Shown one piece after another: positions 27,261-35,797 of a DNA stretch of 52,608 bases (the first letter of the stretch is position 1; every line of letters starts with the position of its first letter). The position numbers and the translations under genes were made by a program. The DNA is from Myxococcales bacterium (GTDB lineage Bacteria > Myxococcota_A > UBA9160 > SZUA-336), in assembly GCA_013215565.1 (NCBI GenBank), contig JABSQV010000006.1, positions 1-52,608 on the forward strand, written 5' to 3'. The notes under the pieces are model-generated. The model was not told the DNA's origin. It worked only from the letters and a program-made list of their open reading frames with translations, and did not search any database.

Positions 27261-28805
27261 CTACTCCGGAGCCGGTCCGGGGAATTGCTCGCGCAGGAGC
27301 CGCTTCAGGATCTTGCCCGACGGGTTGCGTGGGATCTCGTCCACGAACTCGACGGTTTTCGGCAGCTTGAAGCGCGCCAGCTTGCCGCTGCAGTACTCGA
27401 GGATCGCGGCCGGCTCGACCTCTTCCGAGCGGACCACCACGGCCACCGGCGACTCGCCCCAGCGCGCACTCGGCTGTCCGATCACGGCTGCGTCCGCCAG
27501 CTTCGGGTGCTGGAGCAGCACGTTCTCGATCTCGGCCGGGTAGACGTTCTCGCCGCCCGAAATGATCATGTCCTTGATGCGGTCCTGAATGTAGACGAAG
27601 CCTTCCTTGTCGATCGAAGCCAGGTCGCCCGAGTAGAGCCAGCCATCCCGGATCGTATCGGCCGTCTCCGCGGGGCGGTTCCAGTACTCCTTCATGATGT
27701 GCTTGCCCGCGATGATCACCTCTCCCATCTCGCCGGGCTCGCAGTCCTCGCCCTGGTCGTTTACGACCCGGACCGAGGTATGGAAGAAGGCCTTTCCGGT
27801 CGAACCGGCCTTGGCGATCGCCTGCTCGGGGCTGATCAGGCAGGCGGGCCCGCAGCTCTCGGTCAGGCCGTAGACCTGGTGAATCTCGATGCCGAGTTTC
27901 GCATAGGTCTCGATCAGCGAGACCGGCACCGGTGCCGCCCCACTCATGCACCATCGCAGCGTGGAGTAGTCACCCCGGTTCTGCTCGGGCACCTGCAGCA
28001 TGAAGTTCAGCATGGCGGGAACCGCGAGCATGACCGTGACCCGCTCGCTCTCGATCGTCTTCCAGGTGAGAGCCGGATCGAAAGCCCGCATTACGCAGTT
28101 CGTGACTCCCCGGTGGACGTTCCCGGTGAGCGGAGTCAGCGCACCGACGTGGAACATCGGCAGCGCGACGATGTAGCGGTCGCGGTAACGCATGTCGGCC
28201 GTGGCGACCATCGTGTGACAGGCCCAGATCGCGGTCTCGTGCGTGTGGACGGCCCCCTTCGGGAGTCCCGTCGTGCCCGAGGTGTACATGATGTAGAGCT
28301 CGTCCTCGTCCTCGCCCTCGATCTCGGGCTCGTCCGTGGAGGCGGCGTCGGTGAGTTCCGAATAGGACTTCGAGAACTCACCCCGCGCCTCATCCTCTCC
28401 GACGTGGATCCACTTCGAAATGTCGGTGCCCTCGGCGCCGCGCCCGTGCAGATCGAGGACGGCGTCCGCGAATTCCTCGCCGTAGAGCAGCGCGGTCGCC
28501 CCGCTGTCTTTCAGGATGAACGCAAGTTCGTCCGGCACCAGCCGCCAGTTGAGCGGCACGTTGATGGCTCCGATCTTCGCGACGGCAAAGAAGGACTCGA
28601 AAAACTCGACCGAATTCATGAGCAAGAACGCGACGCGGTCCCCCTTCTTCACGCCGAGTTCCCGAAGCGCATTGGCCACACGGTTGGAGCGTTCGTTCAG
28701 CTCGGCGTAGCTGAACCTGCGACCCGTCTCCACCCCGACGTACCCCTCGAGTTCGGGCGAAAGGTGCGCCCGTTTGCTCAGGATCATGCCGACGTTGTTT
28801 CTCAT
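27261..28805 (-). CDS. Acyl-CoA synthetase (AMP-forming)
   Basis: A 514-residue member of the ANL superfamily. YIMYTSGTTGLPKGAV is the AMP-binding P-loop; YGLTESCGPA, SGDLASIDKEGFVYIQDRIKDMI and GGENVYPAEIENVL are core motifs A5 and A8; NPSGKILKRLLREQF carries the catalytic lysine. It joins a carboxylic acid to CoA using ATP; chain length cannot be told. AGGAGAGGAAG precedes ATG 28805. It follows the kinase and its 148-residue partner on the same strand, an order like Pseudomonas levulinate (lva) genes, where LvaE activates the acid. Confidence 0.93.
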   Translation of the reverse strand: MRNNVGMILSKRAHLSPELEGYVGVETGRRFSYAELNERSNRVANALRELGVKKGDRVAFLLMNSVEFFESFFAVAKIGAINVPLNWRLVPDELAFILKDSGATALLYGEEFADAVLDLHGRGAEGTDISKWIHVGEDEARGEFSKSYSELTDAASTDEPEIEGEDEDELYIMYTSGTTGLPKGAVHTHETAIWACHTMVATADMRYRDRYIVALPMFHVGALTPLTGNVHRGVTNCVMRAFDPALTWKTIESERVTVMLAVPAMLNFMLQVPEQNRGDYSTLRWCMSGAAPVPVSLIETYAKLGIEIHQVYGLTESCGPACLISPEQAIAKAGSTGKAFFHTSVRVVNDQGEDCEPGEMGEVIIAGKHIMKEYWNRPAETADTIRDGWLYSGDLASIDKEGFVYIQDRIKDMIISGGENVYPAEIENVLLQHPKLADAAVIGQPSARWGESPVAVVVRSEEVEPAAILEYCSGKLARFKLPKTVEFVDEIPRNPSGKILKRLLREQFPGPAPE

Positions 28806-28815
28806 GCTTCCTCTC

Positions 28816-29262
28816 CTAGAACGGCGCGATCGAGATCTTGCGCCGTACGGTCGATTCGAGCAGCTCCGCCCAGATTCCGTCTTCGAGACTCCGCGCAGCC
28901 TCCCCTTCGAGTTCCTCGACGTGCGCGTGAAGCCGAATCAGAACGCGCCTCAGCTCGTTGTTCTCTCTCTCCAGCGCAGAGATCCGAATGTTCGCGTCGG
29001 AGGGCTTCAAGCTGGCTTCGAGATCGCTGCGCAGTGCCGGCTTCCCCACCACGCCGAGCGCCTCGCGAAAGAGTGCGCGAATGGCCGCGTTCTCGTCGAA
29101 GCGCCGCTGCGCCCCACGGTCCCACTCCTCCGTGGCTGCAGTGAGCAACATCGCCGTGATCTGCGCCGTGCTCTGCGCGTAGCCATCCTGAAGCTTCGGC
29201 GCCAGGTCGAACATCAGCGTCTCCGACAGCAGCTGAAGCACGCGATCGACATCAGGTTTCAC
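28816..29262 (-). CDS. Small protein between kinase and acyl-CoA synthetase (LvaB-like position)
   Basis: A 148-residue soluble, probably all-helical protein; residues about 100-125 (ISALERENNELRRVLIRLHAHVEELEGE) look coiled-coil. I do not recognise a named domain. The body QLLSETLMFDLAPKLQDGYAQ resembles uncharacterised proteins that in my recollection often sit beside ACAD10/11-type phosphotransferases. Its GTG 29262 overlaps the kinase stop by four bases, so expression is coupled. By analogy with LvaB, which is needed for LvaA activity, it could be the kinase partner. That is inference from position, not similarity. Confidence 0.7.
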   Translation of the reverse strand: MKPDVDRVLQLLSETLMFDLAPKLQDGYAQSTAQITAMLLTAATEEWDRGAQRRFDENAAIRALFREALGVVGKPALRSDLEASLKPSDANIRISALERENNELRRVLIRLHAHVEELEGEAARSLEDGIWAELLESTVRRKISIAPF

Positions 29263-30287
29263 GAGAACCGCCCCAGCGTCTCGAGCGTCACCCGATCCTG
29301 TGCATTCGGCAGCCACCAGGCAGTGAAGGCCAGCACCGGATCCTTGCTCTTTGCGTCGGAAATTTCGCGGCCGCTCGAGATCCAGATCGCAGAGGCCTTC
29401 ACGCTCGCGAAGAGTTCCCACCAGCGCAGGGCCGCGGGTTCCGCGCGGAGGCCGCTGGCCTCCTCCCAGATCGCGATCGCCCGCTCGCGCGACAGCAGAC
29501 CGCCCACCCGGTCGTCTCGCGCCCAACACCAGATGCGGTTGATCGACCAGGCCAGGTCCTCCAGCGGATCGCCCAGATGCGTCATCTCCCAGTCGAGAAT
29601 TCCGCGAATCTCGGCGTCGGCGGCCACCAGGAAATTCCCGGTGCGGTAGTCGCCGTGCACCACACAGAGCTTCGCGGCCGCGGCCGGCGGGTTCCGCCGC
29701 AGCCAGCGGATCGCGCCGCGCGCAATCGGCTGCGGGCACAACTCATCTTCGTCGATCACCTGCTCCCAGTGTCCGAGTTCCCGTTCCCAGCAGGACTCCG
29801 CGGCGGGCAACTGGCTGGTCGTGCAGAGCCCCAGGGCCACCGGGTCCGCAGCTGCGATCTCTCCGAGGATCCGCCACTTCTGCTCGCCAATCCGCTCGAG
29901 ATGTTCGGCGTAGGGAGGCAAGAGCAGCGCGGCCGGGCTCGCCTCGCAGTTCTGAATTTCTTCCATCACGAAGAAGGGACGCTCGAGCCACTCCCCGCTC
30001 TCCTCGAGCCAGAGCGGCTCGGGAACGGGCACGCTGGTACCATAAAATGCCTGGTAGGCCCGATACTCGGTCGCGCGGTCGGTCTCGATCAGGCTGCCGG
30101 CCGGGTCGCGCCTCAGAATCAGGCGACGCTGCTGAGAGGAGCCGGCCTGCCGGAAGGTGACCCGGAGCCGGTAGGTTTCGCGCGAGGCACCACCGTGGAT
30201 GCGCTCCAGTTCCTTGACCTCGACCTCGTCGGCGTCGGGAATGCACCGGCCGACGTAGCGCGCGATCCGCGCCGCGAGTTCCTCCAT
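29259..30287 (-). CDS. Phosphotransferase (APH/ACAD10-11 kinase family)
   Basis: A 342-residue protein-kinase-like fold enzyme. HGGASRETYRL is the glycine-rich loop, RRLILRRDP carries the ATP lysine/arginine region, FFVMEEI is the hinge, VVHGDYRTGNFLV the catalytic loop with Asp, and ILDWEMTHLGDPLEDLAW the metal-binding DxE/D segment. Such enzymes phosphorylate hydroxy groups; the branch near ACAD11 and LvaA acts on 4-hydroxyacyl-CoAs. With the adjacent small protein and acyl-CoA synthetase, a hydroxy-acid catabolic role is favoured over antibiotic resistance. ATG 30287 is 6 nt after CACAAT. Confidence 0.88.
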   Translation of the reverse strand: MEELAARIARYVGRCIPDADEVEVKELERIHGGASRETYRLRVTFRQAGSSQQRRLILRRDPAGSLIETDRATEYRAYQAFYGTSVPVPEPLWLEESGEWLERPFFVMEEIQNCEASPAALLLPPYAEHLERIGEQKWRILGEIAAADPVALGLCTTSQLPAAESCWERELGHWEQVIDEDELCPQPIARGAIRWLRRNPPAAAAKLCVVHGDYRTGNFLVAADAEIRGILDWEMTHLGDPLEDLAWSINRIWCWARDDRVGGLLSRERAIAIWEEASGLRAEPAALRWWELFASVKASAIWISSGREISDAKSKDPVLAFTAWWLPNAQDRVTLETLGRFS

Positions 30288-30293
30288 GCGCGC

Positions 30294-30299
30294 ATTGTG
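30294..30299 (-). promoter_or_regulatory. Candidate -10 (CACAAT), 6 nt from ATG 30287
   Basis: CACAAT on the minus strand ends 6 nt before the kinase start. It departs from TAnnnT at the first base but has the same placement. Confidence 0.3.
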
Positions 30300-30389
30300 T
30301 CACAAACGCCGCCTTGCACCGGTGCAGAACACGCGGCAGCACGCTTCGCGGCGACCAGCCCGCACGCCAGCATGTGCACGGCTCCGACT

Positions 30390-31805
30390 TCATTCAGGAT
30401 CGCGCGCGCGATCCCGCGGAGTTGGTTCCGCTCCCGGCGAAAGCTGCTCCTGGATCTGTTCCAGGGTCAGCCCCCGCGTCTCGGGTGCAAACGCGAGCAC
30501 CAGCAGACCCCCCACGACCGGACCGATCGCCACCACGGCGATCGCGTTCGGAATGCCGCCCAGCGGCACGATCAGGGCCCCGATCAGGACCGGCGTTACC
30601 ACCTCGGTGATCCGCCCCAGCAGGTTGGTGGTCCAGCCGTAGCCCGTCGCCCGGATCTCGGTCGGAAAGAGCTCAGACGCGTACACATGCGTGGCCGTCA
30701 TCGCCGCCCCGAACGAGAACACGGTGCCGATCATCCAAACGTACTGGCCGCTCAGGCTGGGCACGTGGTAGAGCTGATAGATAGAGAACGCCGCCAGAAA
30801 GTAGAAACCCGAACACGTCCACTTGCGCCCGAGCCGCTCGATCAGGTAGCCGGCGACGAAGTGACCGGCAACGCCGCCGCCGTAGCCCCAGAAGACGATG
30901 TCTCCGACCTGGAAGGCCGTGAGGCCCAGGTCCTCGCGCGCGAAGATCACCCAGTACACCACCGAGGGCGCCGTCACGAGGTGAACACAGTTCCAGAGCA
31001 GGGTCACGATCGCGGTTCGCCGCCGGTACCGGGGACCCCAGACCACGCGAAACGACCGGATACCGGCACGCAGGACCGAGGCGGCCCCGCCGGTCTCCTC
31101 GCCCTCCAGCTGGACCGCCTGGAAACGCCGGGTCTCCCGCATGCCCATGCGCAGTCCGAACACGACCACGAGCGGGAACAGGCCGAGGAGGTAGAGCGCG
31201 CGCCAGTTCGCGCCGTCAGCCTCCAGTCCGACCAGCCCCTGGCCCGTCGCGACGATGCCTGCTGAAAAGTCGTGAAGCCAGTTTCCGGGGCTGCCCTCGG
31301 AGAGCAGCAGGTAGGGCTGTACCTTGGCGATCAGCATCACGCCCACGGTGGCCAGGCTCGTGAGGATCGCGATCGCCGCACCCCGCATGCGCGACGGAAA
31401 TTCTTCGCCGATCATGATCACGGCAAGCGAATACTCCGCGGTCAGGAAGAGCCGCGCGGCGAACTGCAGCAGCGCAAACTGGTACTTGTCCGTGACGAAC
31501 GCGGTCAGCCCGTTGGCGACCGTGAATCCGACGATCGTGATCAGCATCACCTGGCGGCGACCCAGGCGGTCGGCCGTGAGCAGAAACAGAAACGACCCCA
31601 TCATGCCGAGCCGCGTGAAGCCGTTGATGAAGCCCCACTGCTCCAGATCAATGTCGAGGGTCGCCCGCGTTTCCGGCGCCGCGAAGCTCAGCATCCCGGA
31701 ATCGAAGCCCTCGAAGAGCGTCGCGCTCGAGAGCAGCAGGAACAGGAACACCAGGTATCCGCTCATGCGATCGGCTTCGAGCGGATTCGGGCCGGCCTTT
31801 GCCAC
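30390..31805 (-). CDS. Major facilitator superfamily transporter
   Basis: A 471-residue protein with about 12 hydrophobic helices. DRLGRRQVMLI is the MFS loop 2-3 motif, GEEFPSRMRGAAIAI and ASELFPTEIRATGYGW are the R-x-x-G repeats typical of sugar/aromatic-acid transporter branches, and FEGFDSGMLSFAAP in helix 1 is reminiscent of aromatic-acid (AAHS) carriers. Likely uptake of an organic acid, which would suit the upstream acyl-CoA synthetase/kinase set, but the substrate is open. GTG 31805 lies 6 nt after TATGCT; ATG at residue 14 is the alternative. Confidence 0.88.
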   Translation of the reverse strand: MAKAGPNPLEADRMSGYLVFLFLLLSSATLFEGFDSGMLSFAAPETRATLDIDLEQWGFINGFTRLGMMGSFLFLLTADRLGRRQVMLITIVGFTVANGLTAFVTDKYQFALLQFAARLFLTAEYSLAVIMIGEEFPSRMRGAAIAILTSLATVGVMLIAKVQPYLLLSEGSPGNWLHDFSAGIVATGQGLVGLEADGANWRALYLLGLFPLVVVFGLRMGMRETRRFQAVQLEGEETGGAASVLRAGIRSFRVVWGPRYRRRTAIVTLLWNCVHLVTAPSVVYWVIFAREDLGLTAFQVGDIVFWGYGGGVAGHFVAGYLIERLGRKWTCSGFYFLAAFSIYQLYHVPSLSGQYVWMIGTVFSFGAAMTATHVYASELFPTEIRATGYGWTTNLLGRITEVVTPVLIGALIVPLGGIPNAIAVVAIGPVVGGLLVLAFAPETRGLTLEQIQEQLSPGAEPTPRDRARDPE

Positions 31806-31811
31806 GGCCGG

Positions 31812-31817
31812 AGCATA
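31812..31817 (-). promoter_or_regulatory. Candidate -10 (TATGCT), 6 nt from GTG 31805
   Basis: TATGCT on the minus strand, leaving no room for a Shine-Dalgarno, supports GTG 31805 as the transporter start. Confidence 0.42.
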
Positions 31818-31848
31818 TCAGGAGGCACTGCTGACCCCGAGGCTTCGC

Positions 31849-31854
31849 TATCAT
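31849..31854 (+). promoter_or_regulatory. Candidate -10 (TATCAT), 9 nt from ATG 31864
   Basis: TATCAT ends 9 nt before the lipoprotein ATG, back-to-back with the transporter element at 31812-31817. No clear -35. Confidence 0.4.
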
Positions 31855-31863
31855 CCCCGCAGC

Positions 31864-32973
31864 ATGCAACGGTCCTTCTGGGTGGCAGCCGCGCTCTCGC
31901 TTTTGGCAGCGTGCGGCACGGAACCGCCGATCACGGATTGCAGCCCGGCGGCCGGGATCGAGCCGATCTGCGGTCTCAAGAATCCGGAAGATCTGGCACT
32001 CGCCCCGGGGCGTCAGTGGCTGATCGCGAGCCAGTACGTGGGCTCCGAGCCGAACGCGGACCACGGCTCGCTGATCGCGATCCAGCGCCCCGACGGTCCA
32101 GCCGTTCAGTTGTTCCCGCCGACCGGCAGGAGCGACTGGCTCAAGCGGGTCCGGCCCCAGTGGGGCTCTCCCGAGTGTTCGGGGCCGCCCCTGCGGGCCT
32201 TCGCGCCCCACGGCCTGGACCTGCGTATATCGAGCGGTGACACCGCGCTCATGCTGGTCGTCAATCACGGCGGCCGCGAAGCCGTCGAGATCTTCGAGTT
32301 GGCGGTCCCGGCAGTCAGGCCCCCGAGCTTGCACTGGCGCGGCTGCGTGCCGTTACCGCCGGGGACACTCGGGAACGACGTGGCACTCCTGCCCGACGGG
32401 GGCTTCGTGCTGACCCACATGTACGAGCCGGGCGGACCGCGCCAAACCTACTGGAATCTGCTCAAGGGATTCCTGGGAGCCGATACGGGCTACGTCCTCG
32501 AGTGGAAGCCCGAGCGGGGCTGGCGCAAGGTCCCGGGGACCGACGAGAGCTTCCCGAACGGAATCGTCGCGTCTCCCGACGGGAAATACATCTGGTTTGC
32601 TTCCTGGCTGGGGAACCGGCTGGTGCGCGTCCCTCTGGATGGATCCGAGGAGCCGATACACGTCGACGTGCCGCACCCGGACAACCTGACCTGGGCCGAT
32701 GACGGCCGCATCCTGGTCGCGTCGCACAACTTCTCGATCTCGGACGCGATCGCGTGCGGCGAGGTGGAGCAAGGCACCTGCGGCGCGCCCTTCTCGATCA
32801 TTGCCATCGACCCCGAGACCCTCGAGCGCGAGACGCTGGTCGACCAGCGGGGCGCACCGATGGGGGCGGGCACCGTCGGACTGCAGGTCGATTGGGACCT
32901 CTACATCGGGTCCTTCACGGGGGACCGGATCGGGCTGGTCCGCGACGTGTTTACGGTATCAGCGTCACCTTGA
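31864..32973 (+). CDS. Lipoprotein with SMP-30/gluconolactonase-like beta-propeller
   Basis: A 369-residue protein. The N-terminus is a lipoprotein signal peptide ending in the lipobox LLAAC (C17). The body has repeated propeller blades: LKNPEDLALAPGRQWLIAS, APHGLDLRIS, GNDVALLPDGGFVLTHM, PNGIVASPDGKYIWFASWLGN and PDNLTWADDGRILVASHN, matching the SMP-30/arylesterase fold, whose Glu/Asn/Asp metal ligands fall in such segments. It is probably a periplasmic or outer-membrane-anchored lactonase/esterase. A longer frame from 31324 is a shadow of the transporter. Its 3' end overlaps the convergent dehydrogenase by 23 nt. Confidence 0.82.
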   Translation: MQRSFWVAAALSLLAACGTEPPITDCSPAAGIEPICGLKNPEDLALAPGRQWLIASQYVGSEPNADHGSLIAIQRPDGPAVQLFPPTGRSDWLKRVRPQWGSPECSGPPLRAFAPHGLDLRISSGDTALMLVVNHGGREAVEIFELAVPAVRPPSLHWRGCVPLPPGTLGNDVALLPDGGFVLTHMYEPGGPRQTYWNLLKGFLGADTGYVLEWKPERGWRKVPGTDESFPNGIVASPDGKYIWFASWLGNRLVRVPLDGSEEPIHVDVPHPDNLTWADDGRILVASHNFSISDAIACGEVEQGTCGAPFSIIAIDPETLERETLVDQRGAPMGAGTVGLQVDWDLYIGSFTGDRIGLVRDVFTVSASP

Positions 32974-33940
32974 TCGAGCCGCTCCGCTTGTCGTTCGCGG
33001 TCTCGAAGGCCTTTCCGAGTTCCTCGAGCGGGTACTGATGGGTCTGTAACAGGGCCAGTTCCTCGCGCAGCCGCGGAAGCAGCGATACCGCGGTCCCGAA
33101 GTCCGAACCACGCGGGCCCCGCGCGTACATGTTCGAGCCCAGCAGCGTCACTTCCTTCATCATCAGTGCGAGCGCGTTGATCTCCCGGTTGCCGCCAAAC
33201 ACGCCCACGACCACAATCCGGCCGCCTGCCTGGCAGCTGACCAGGGCCTGCTGAAGCGTGTCGGCCCGGCCTCCCACGGTCTCGAGCACCACATCGGGCG
33301 CGTGCTCCGCCGCCCAGGCGGGAAGTTCGCTCTCTTCGAGGACCTCGAGGCCGAAATGGCGGGCCGCTTCCCGCTGGTGCGCGTGCCGGGCCGTCACGGC
33401 AACCCGGTCGGCCCGGTCCCGGGCGAGGATTCCGGAGAGCAATCCGATCGTCCCCGCGCCGAGCACGAGCACGCGGCTCGAAGGCTCGAGCCGGGCCAGT
33501 TCGGTCGCGTGCACGCAGACCGCGAGGGGTTCCGCAAGCGACGCGACGACGGGGGGAAGCTCCGGGTCCACCCGAAACGCGGTGTAGGCCGGAACGTCGA
33601 CGAAGTCCGCCAGGCCGCCGTGGGCGGCCAGCCCGAAGAGACGCAGTTCTGGGCAGCGGTTGTAGGTTCCGGCCGCGCAGAACGCGCAGCGCCCGCAACG
33701 CTGAAGCGGCTCGACCGCGTAGAGGCCGTCCTCGAGGCCAGGCGCAGCCTCGATCGGGTAGCCGACCATTTCGTGTCCGGGCGCCATCGCGGGAGGCGGA
33801 AAGTCGCGCCGGTAGAAGTGAAGATCGCTGCCACAGATGCCGCAGGCCGCGATCCGCAAGCGGATCCAGTCCCGAGGGAGCGGCCCCGGCTTCACCTCGG
33901 CGAGTCCGATCCCGCGCTCGCCCCAGTGCGCCCGACGCAT
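32951..33940 (-). CDS. Zinc-dependent alcohol dehydrogenase (second MDR gene)
   Basis: A 329-residue medium-chain dehydrogenase with CGICGSDLHFY and GHEMVG for the catalytic zinc, the structural lobe CGRCAFCAAGTYNRC (C-x2-C-x2-C-x7-C), and the Rossmann motif GAGTIGLL. The C-terminal half has VVVGVFGGNREINALALMMKEV, typical of threonine/L-idonate dehydrogenase relatives. Start ATG 33940 is favoured by the purine-rich GGGAGGGAGAG upstream; GTG 33967 is possible. The stop lies inside the 3' end of the convergent lipoprotein gene. Substrate unknown. Confidence 0.87.
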   Translation of the reverse strand: MRRAHWGERGIGLAEVKPGPLPRDWIRLRIAACGICGSDLHFYRRDFPPPAMAPGHEMVGYPIEAAPGLEDGLYAVEPLQRCGRCAFCAAGTYNRCPELRLFGLAAHGGLADFVDVPAYTAFRVDPELPPVVASLAEPLAVCVHATELARLEPSSRVLVLGAGTIGLLSGILARDRADRVAVTARHAHQREAARHFGLEVLEESELPAWAAEHAPDVVLETVGGRADTLQQALVSCQAGGRIVVVGVFGGNREINALALMMKEVTLLGSNMYARGPRGSDFGTAVSLLPRLREELALLQTHQYPLEELGKAFETANDKRSGSIKVTLIP

Positions 33941-33982
33941 CGCGCCCGCTCTCCCTCCCCGGCGCACCGGCCCGCGCGCCGC

Positions 33983-35269
33983 CTAGCGCTGATCGATCGG
34001 AACGTATGGGCGGTGCTTCGCGCCCATGTACAGCTGCCTCGGGCGGCCGATCGCGTTTCCGGGCTCCGAGTGGTACTCGACCCACTGAGCGATCCAGCCG
34101 GGCAGCCGGCCCATCGAGAACAGCGCCGTGAACAGATTCATCGGGATCGAGAGCGCCTCGAAAATAACGCCGGAGTAGAAGTCGACGTTGGGGAAGAGCT
34201 TGCGCTCGATGAAGTAGTCGTCTTCGAGCGCGATTCGCTCGAGATCTATCGCAATCTCGAGCAGCTTGCTCGTATGGCGCAGGCTCCGAAGCACCTCATG
34301 TGCGTGGCTCTTGATGATCAGCGCCCGCGGGTCGTGGTTCCTGTACACGCGATGGCCAAAGCCCATCAGACGGGAGGTGTCATCTCGGCTCTTGGCCCGA
34401 TCTACGAACTGTCTCGCGCTCAGGCCCTCCTTTTCGATCGCCCAGAGCATGCGAATCACGTCCTGGTTGGCGCCCCCGTGCCGCGGACCCCAGAGTGCGT
34501 TGATCGCAGCCGAAATGCTCGCAAAGACATTCGCCCTGGAGCTTCCGACCAGCCGAACCGTGCTCGTCGAGCAGTTCTGGCCGTGATCGGCGTGCAGCAT
34601 CAGCAGCAGATCGAGCGTCCTCTCGACGACAGGATCGACGTCGTACACCTCGCACGGCGTCGCGAACATCATGCGCATGAAGTTCCCGACGTAGGAAAGC
34701 CGGTTGTCTGGATAGAGGAAGGGCTGGCCCATCAGGTGTTTGTAGGAATAAGCCGTGATCGTCGGAAGCTTGGCGATGAGCCGCTCGGTGGAGAGCCGAA
34801 CCTGGTCGTCGTCGATCGGGTCGAGATCCATCGGGTAGAAGGTCGAAAGCGCACTGACGATTGCCGAACAGACGGCCATCGCGTGCGCGGCCTTCGGAAA
34901 GCCGTCGTAGAGCCGCTTCAGATCCTCGTGGAGCATCGTGTGATAGCGGATCTCTTCGACCCAGCGCTCGAGTTCCGTCTTTCCCGGCAACTCGCCGTAG
35001 AGCAAGAGATAGGAGACTTCGAGAAAGGTGCTCTTCTCGGTCAGCTCCTCAATCGAATAGCCGCGGTGACGCAGGATGCCGCGTTCCCCATCGATGAAGG
35101 TGACGGCGCTCGCGCAGCTCCCCGTGTTCTTGAAGGCGGGATCGAGCGTGATCAATCCCGTCTGCTCGCGGAGCTTCCCGATGTCGATCGCGCGCTCCCC
35201 CTCGCTTCCCTCGAGAATGGGAAACTCGTAGGTCTTGCCGTCGACTTCTAGCTTTGCGAACTCCCCCAT
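33983..35269 (-). CDS. gltA: Citrate synthase, type II
   Basis: A 428-residue citrate synthase. The N-terminal beta domain KLEVDGKTYEFPILEG and length match the hexameric, NADH-sensitive type II form of Gram-negatives. Catalytic residues sit in WGPRHGGANQDV (His), GFGHRVYRNHDPRA (His) and FPNVDFYSGVI (Asp). It condenses acetyl-CoA with oxaloacetate to start the TCA cycle. ATG 35269 has AAGGGGA upstream; a frame extending to 36475 crosses the antisense acyltransferase and is rejected. A candidate promoter and inverted repeat lie about 250 nt upstream, so the 5' leader appears long. Confidence 0.96.
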   Translation of the reverse strand: MGEFAKLEVDGKTYEFPILEGSEGERAIDIGKLREQTGLITLDPAFKNTGSCASAVTFIDGERGILRHRGYSIEELTEKSTFLEVSYLLLYGELPGKTELERWVEEIRYHTMLHEDLKRLYDGFPKAAHAMAVCSAIVSALSTFYPMDLDPIDDDQVRLSTERLIAKLPTITAYSYKHLMGQPFLYPDNRLSYVGNFMRMMFATPCEVYDVDPVVERTLDLLLMLHADHGQNCSTSTVRLVGSSRANVFASISAAINALWGPRHGGANQDVIRMLWAIEKEGLSARQFVDRAKSRDDTSRLMGFGHRVYRNHDPRALIIKSHAHEVLRSLRHTSKLLEIAIDLERIALEDDYFIERKLFPNVDFYSGVIFEALSIPMNLFTALFSMGRLPGWIAQWVEYHSEPGNAIGRPRQLYMGAKHRPYVPIDQR

Positions 35270-35521
35270 CGTCCCCTTCTTCTCCCAGGTCTGTCGCGCT
35301 GCTGCCGACACCGCAAGCGCCGGGTGCGGATACAAGCCGACCCGGGCACCCCCCGGTGGCGATCCGAGAAACCCGCCCGCGGGCGCAGCCGGCGACCCGC
35401 TCTCGCAGACTTCCAGTTTACCCGCTCTGGCGCCGCCGGGCCCGGTGCCGTCGCCGGCCGCCGGTTCGGCGTGCGGGTCCGAGCGCCTGAACCAGCTCGG
35501 CGGCGCACCGGAAGACCTCGA

Positions 35522-35550
35522 AGAATAGCGGAATTCTCCTTCTAAACCAA
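35522..35550 (-). promoter_or_regulatory. Candidate gltA promoter
   Basis: On the minus strand TTGGTT (35550-35545) and TATTCT (35527-35522) are 17 nt apart, in a local AT-rich patch. The predicted 5' leader of gltA is about 245 nt. Confidence 0.45.
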
Positions 35551-35566
35551 TACCTTCCAGAGGTAT
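35550..35566. repeat. Inverted repeat at the gltA -35 edge
   Basis: ATACCT-TCCAG-AGGTAT: perfect 6-bp arms around a 5-bp centre, touching the upstream edge of the putative -35. It is a possible operator for a dimeric regulator. Confidence 0.4.
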
Positions 35567-35784
35567 CCCGCGAACTCTGCCGGGCCCGGAGCGAGCATTC
35601 CCCCGCCGACGCAGGCGCTCGGAGAAGCCGGGGACGCCGGGCGCGCGCCGGCCCCGGAGGGCTGAGACCGGCCTCGATCCGCAATCCCGGCTCCCGGACA
35701 CGCACCGGAAACCCGGGGCTCGCGCAGACCGCGCCGGGGTGCGATTGCGCGCGGTGCCGGCAGGCAGCGGCCGGGTGGGCCCGG

Positions 35785-35790
35785 TACACT
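35785..35790 (+). promoter_or_regulatory. Candidate -10 (TACACT), 7 nt from GTG 35798
   Basis: TACACT ends 7 nt before the acyltransferase GTG, and no Shine-Dalgarno intervenes. Confidence 0.4.
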
Positions 35791-35797
35791 CGCGCGC

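Larger units (their letters stand above)
35270..35797. other. Intergenic regulatory region between gltA and the acyltransferase
   Basis: A 528-bp divergent spacer, long for this window. It contains an AT-richer island (about 35520-35570) with a minus-strand promoter candidate and an inverted repeat, and a plus-strand -10 next to the acyltransferase. The remainder is GC-rich with no coding frame I can support. Confidence 0.6.

Noticed and set aside
27222-29144. Plus-strand frame of 640 codons opposite the acyl-CoA synthetase
   Set aside because: Antisense shadow: no domain, His/Arg/Asp-rich, while the minus strand encodes all ANL motifs.
29259-30287. Aminoglycoside resistance gene
   Set aside because: The fold is APH-like, but operon context with an acyl-CoA synthetase points to acyl metabolism, not resistance.
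29577-31265. Plus-strand frame of 562 codons opposite the kinase and MFS genes
   Set aside because: Spans two real minus-strand genes and their promoter, with no protein features.
33302-35251. Plus-strand frame of 649 codons opposite citrate synthase and the dehydrogenase
   Set aside because: Covers two minus-strand enzymes with intact active sites; composition is that of a shadow.
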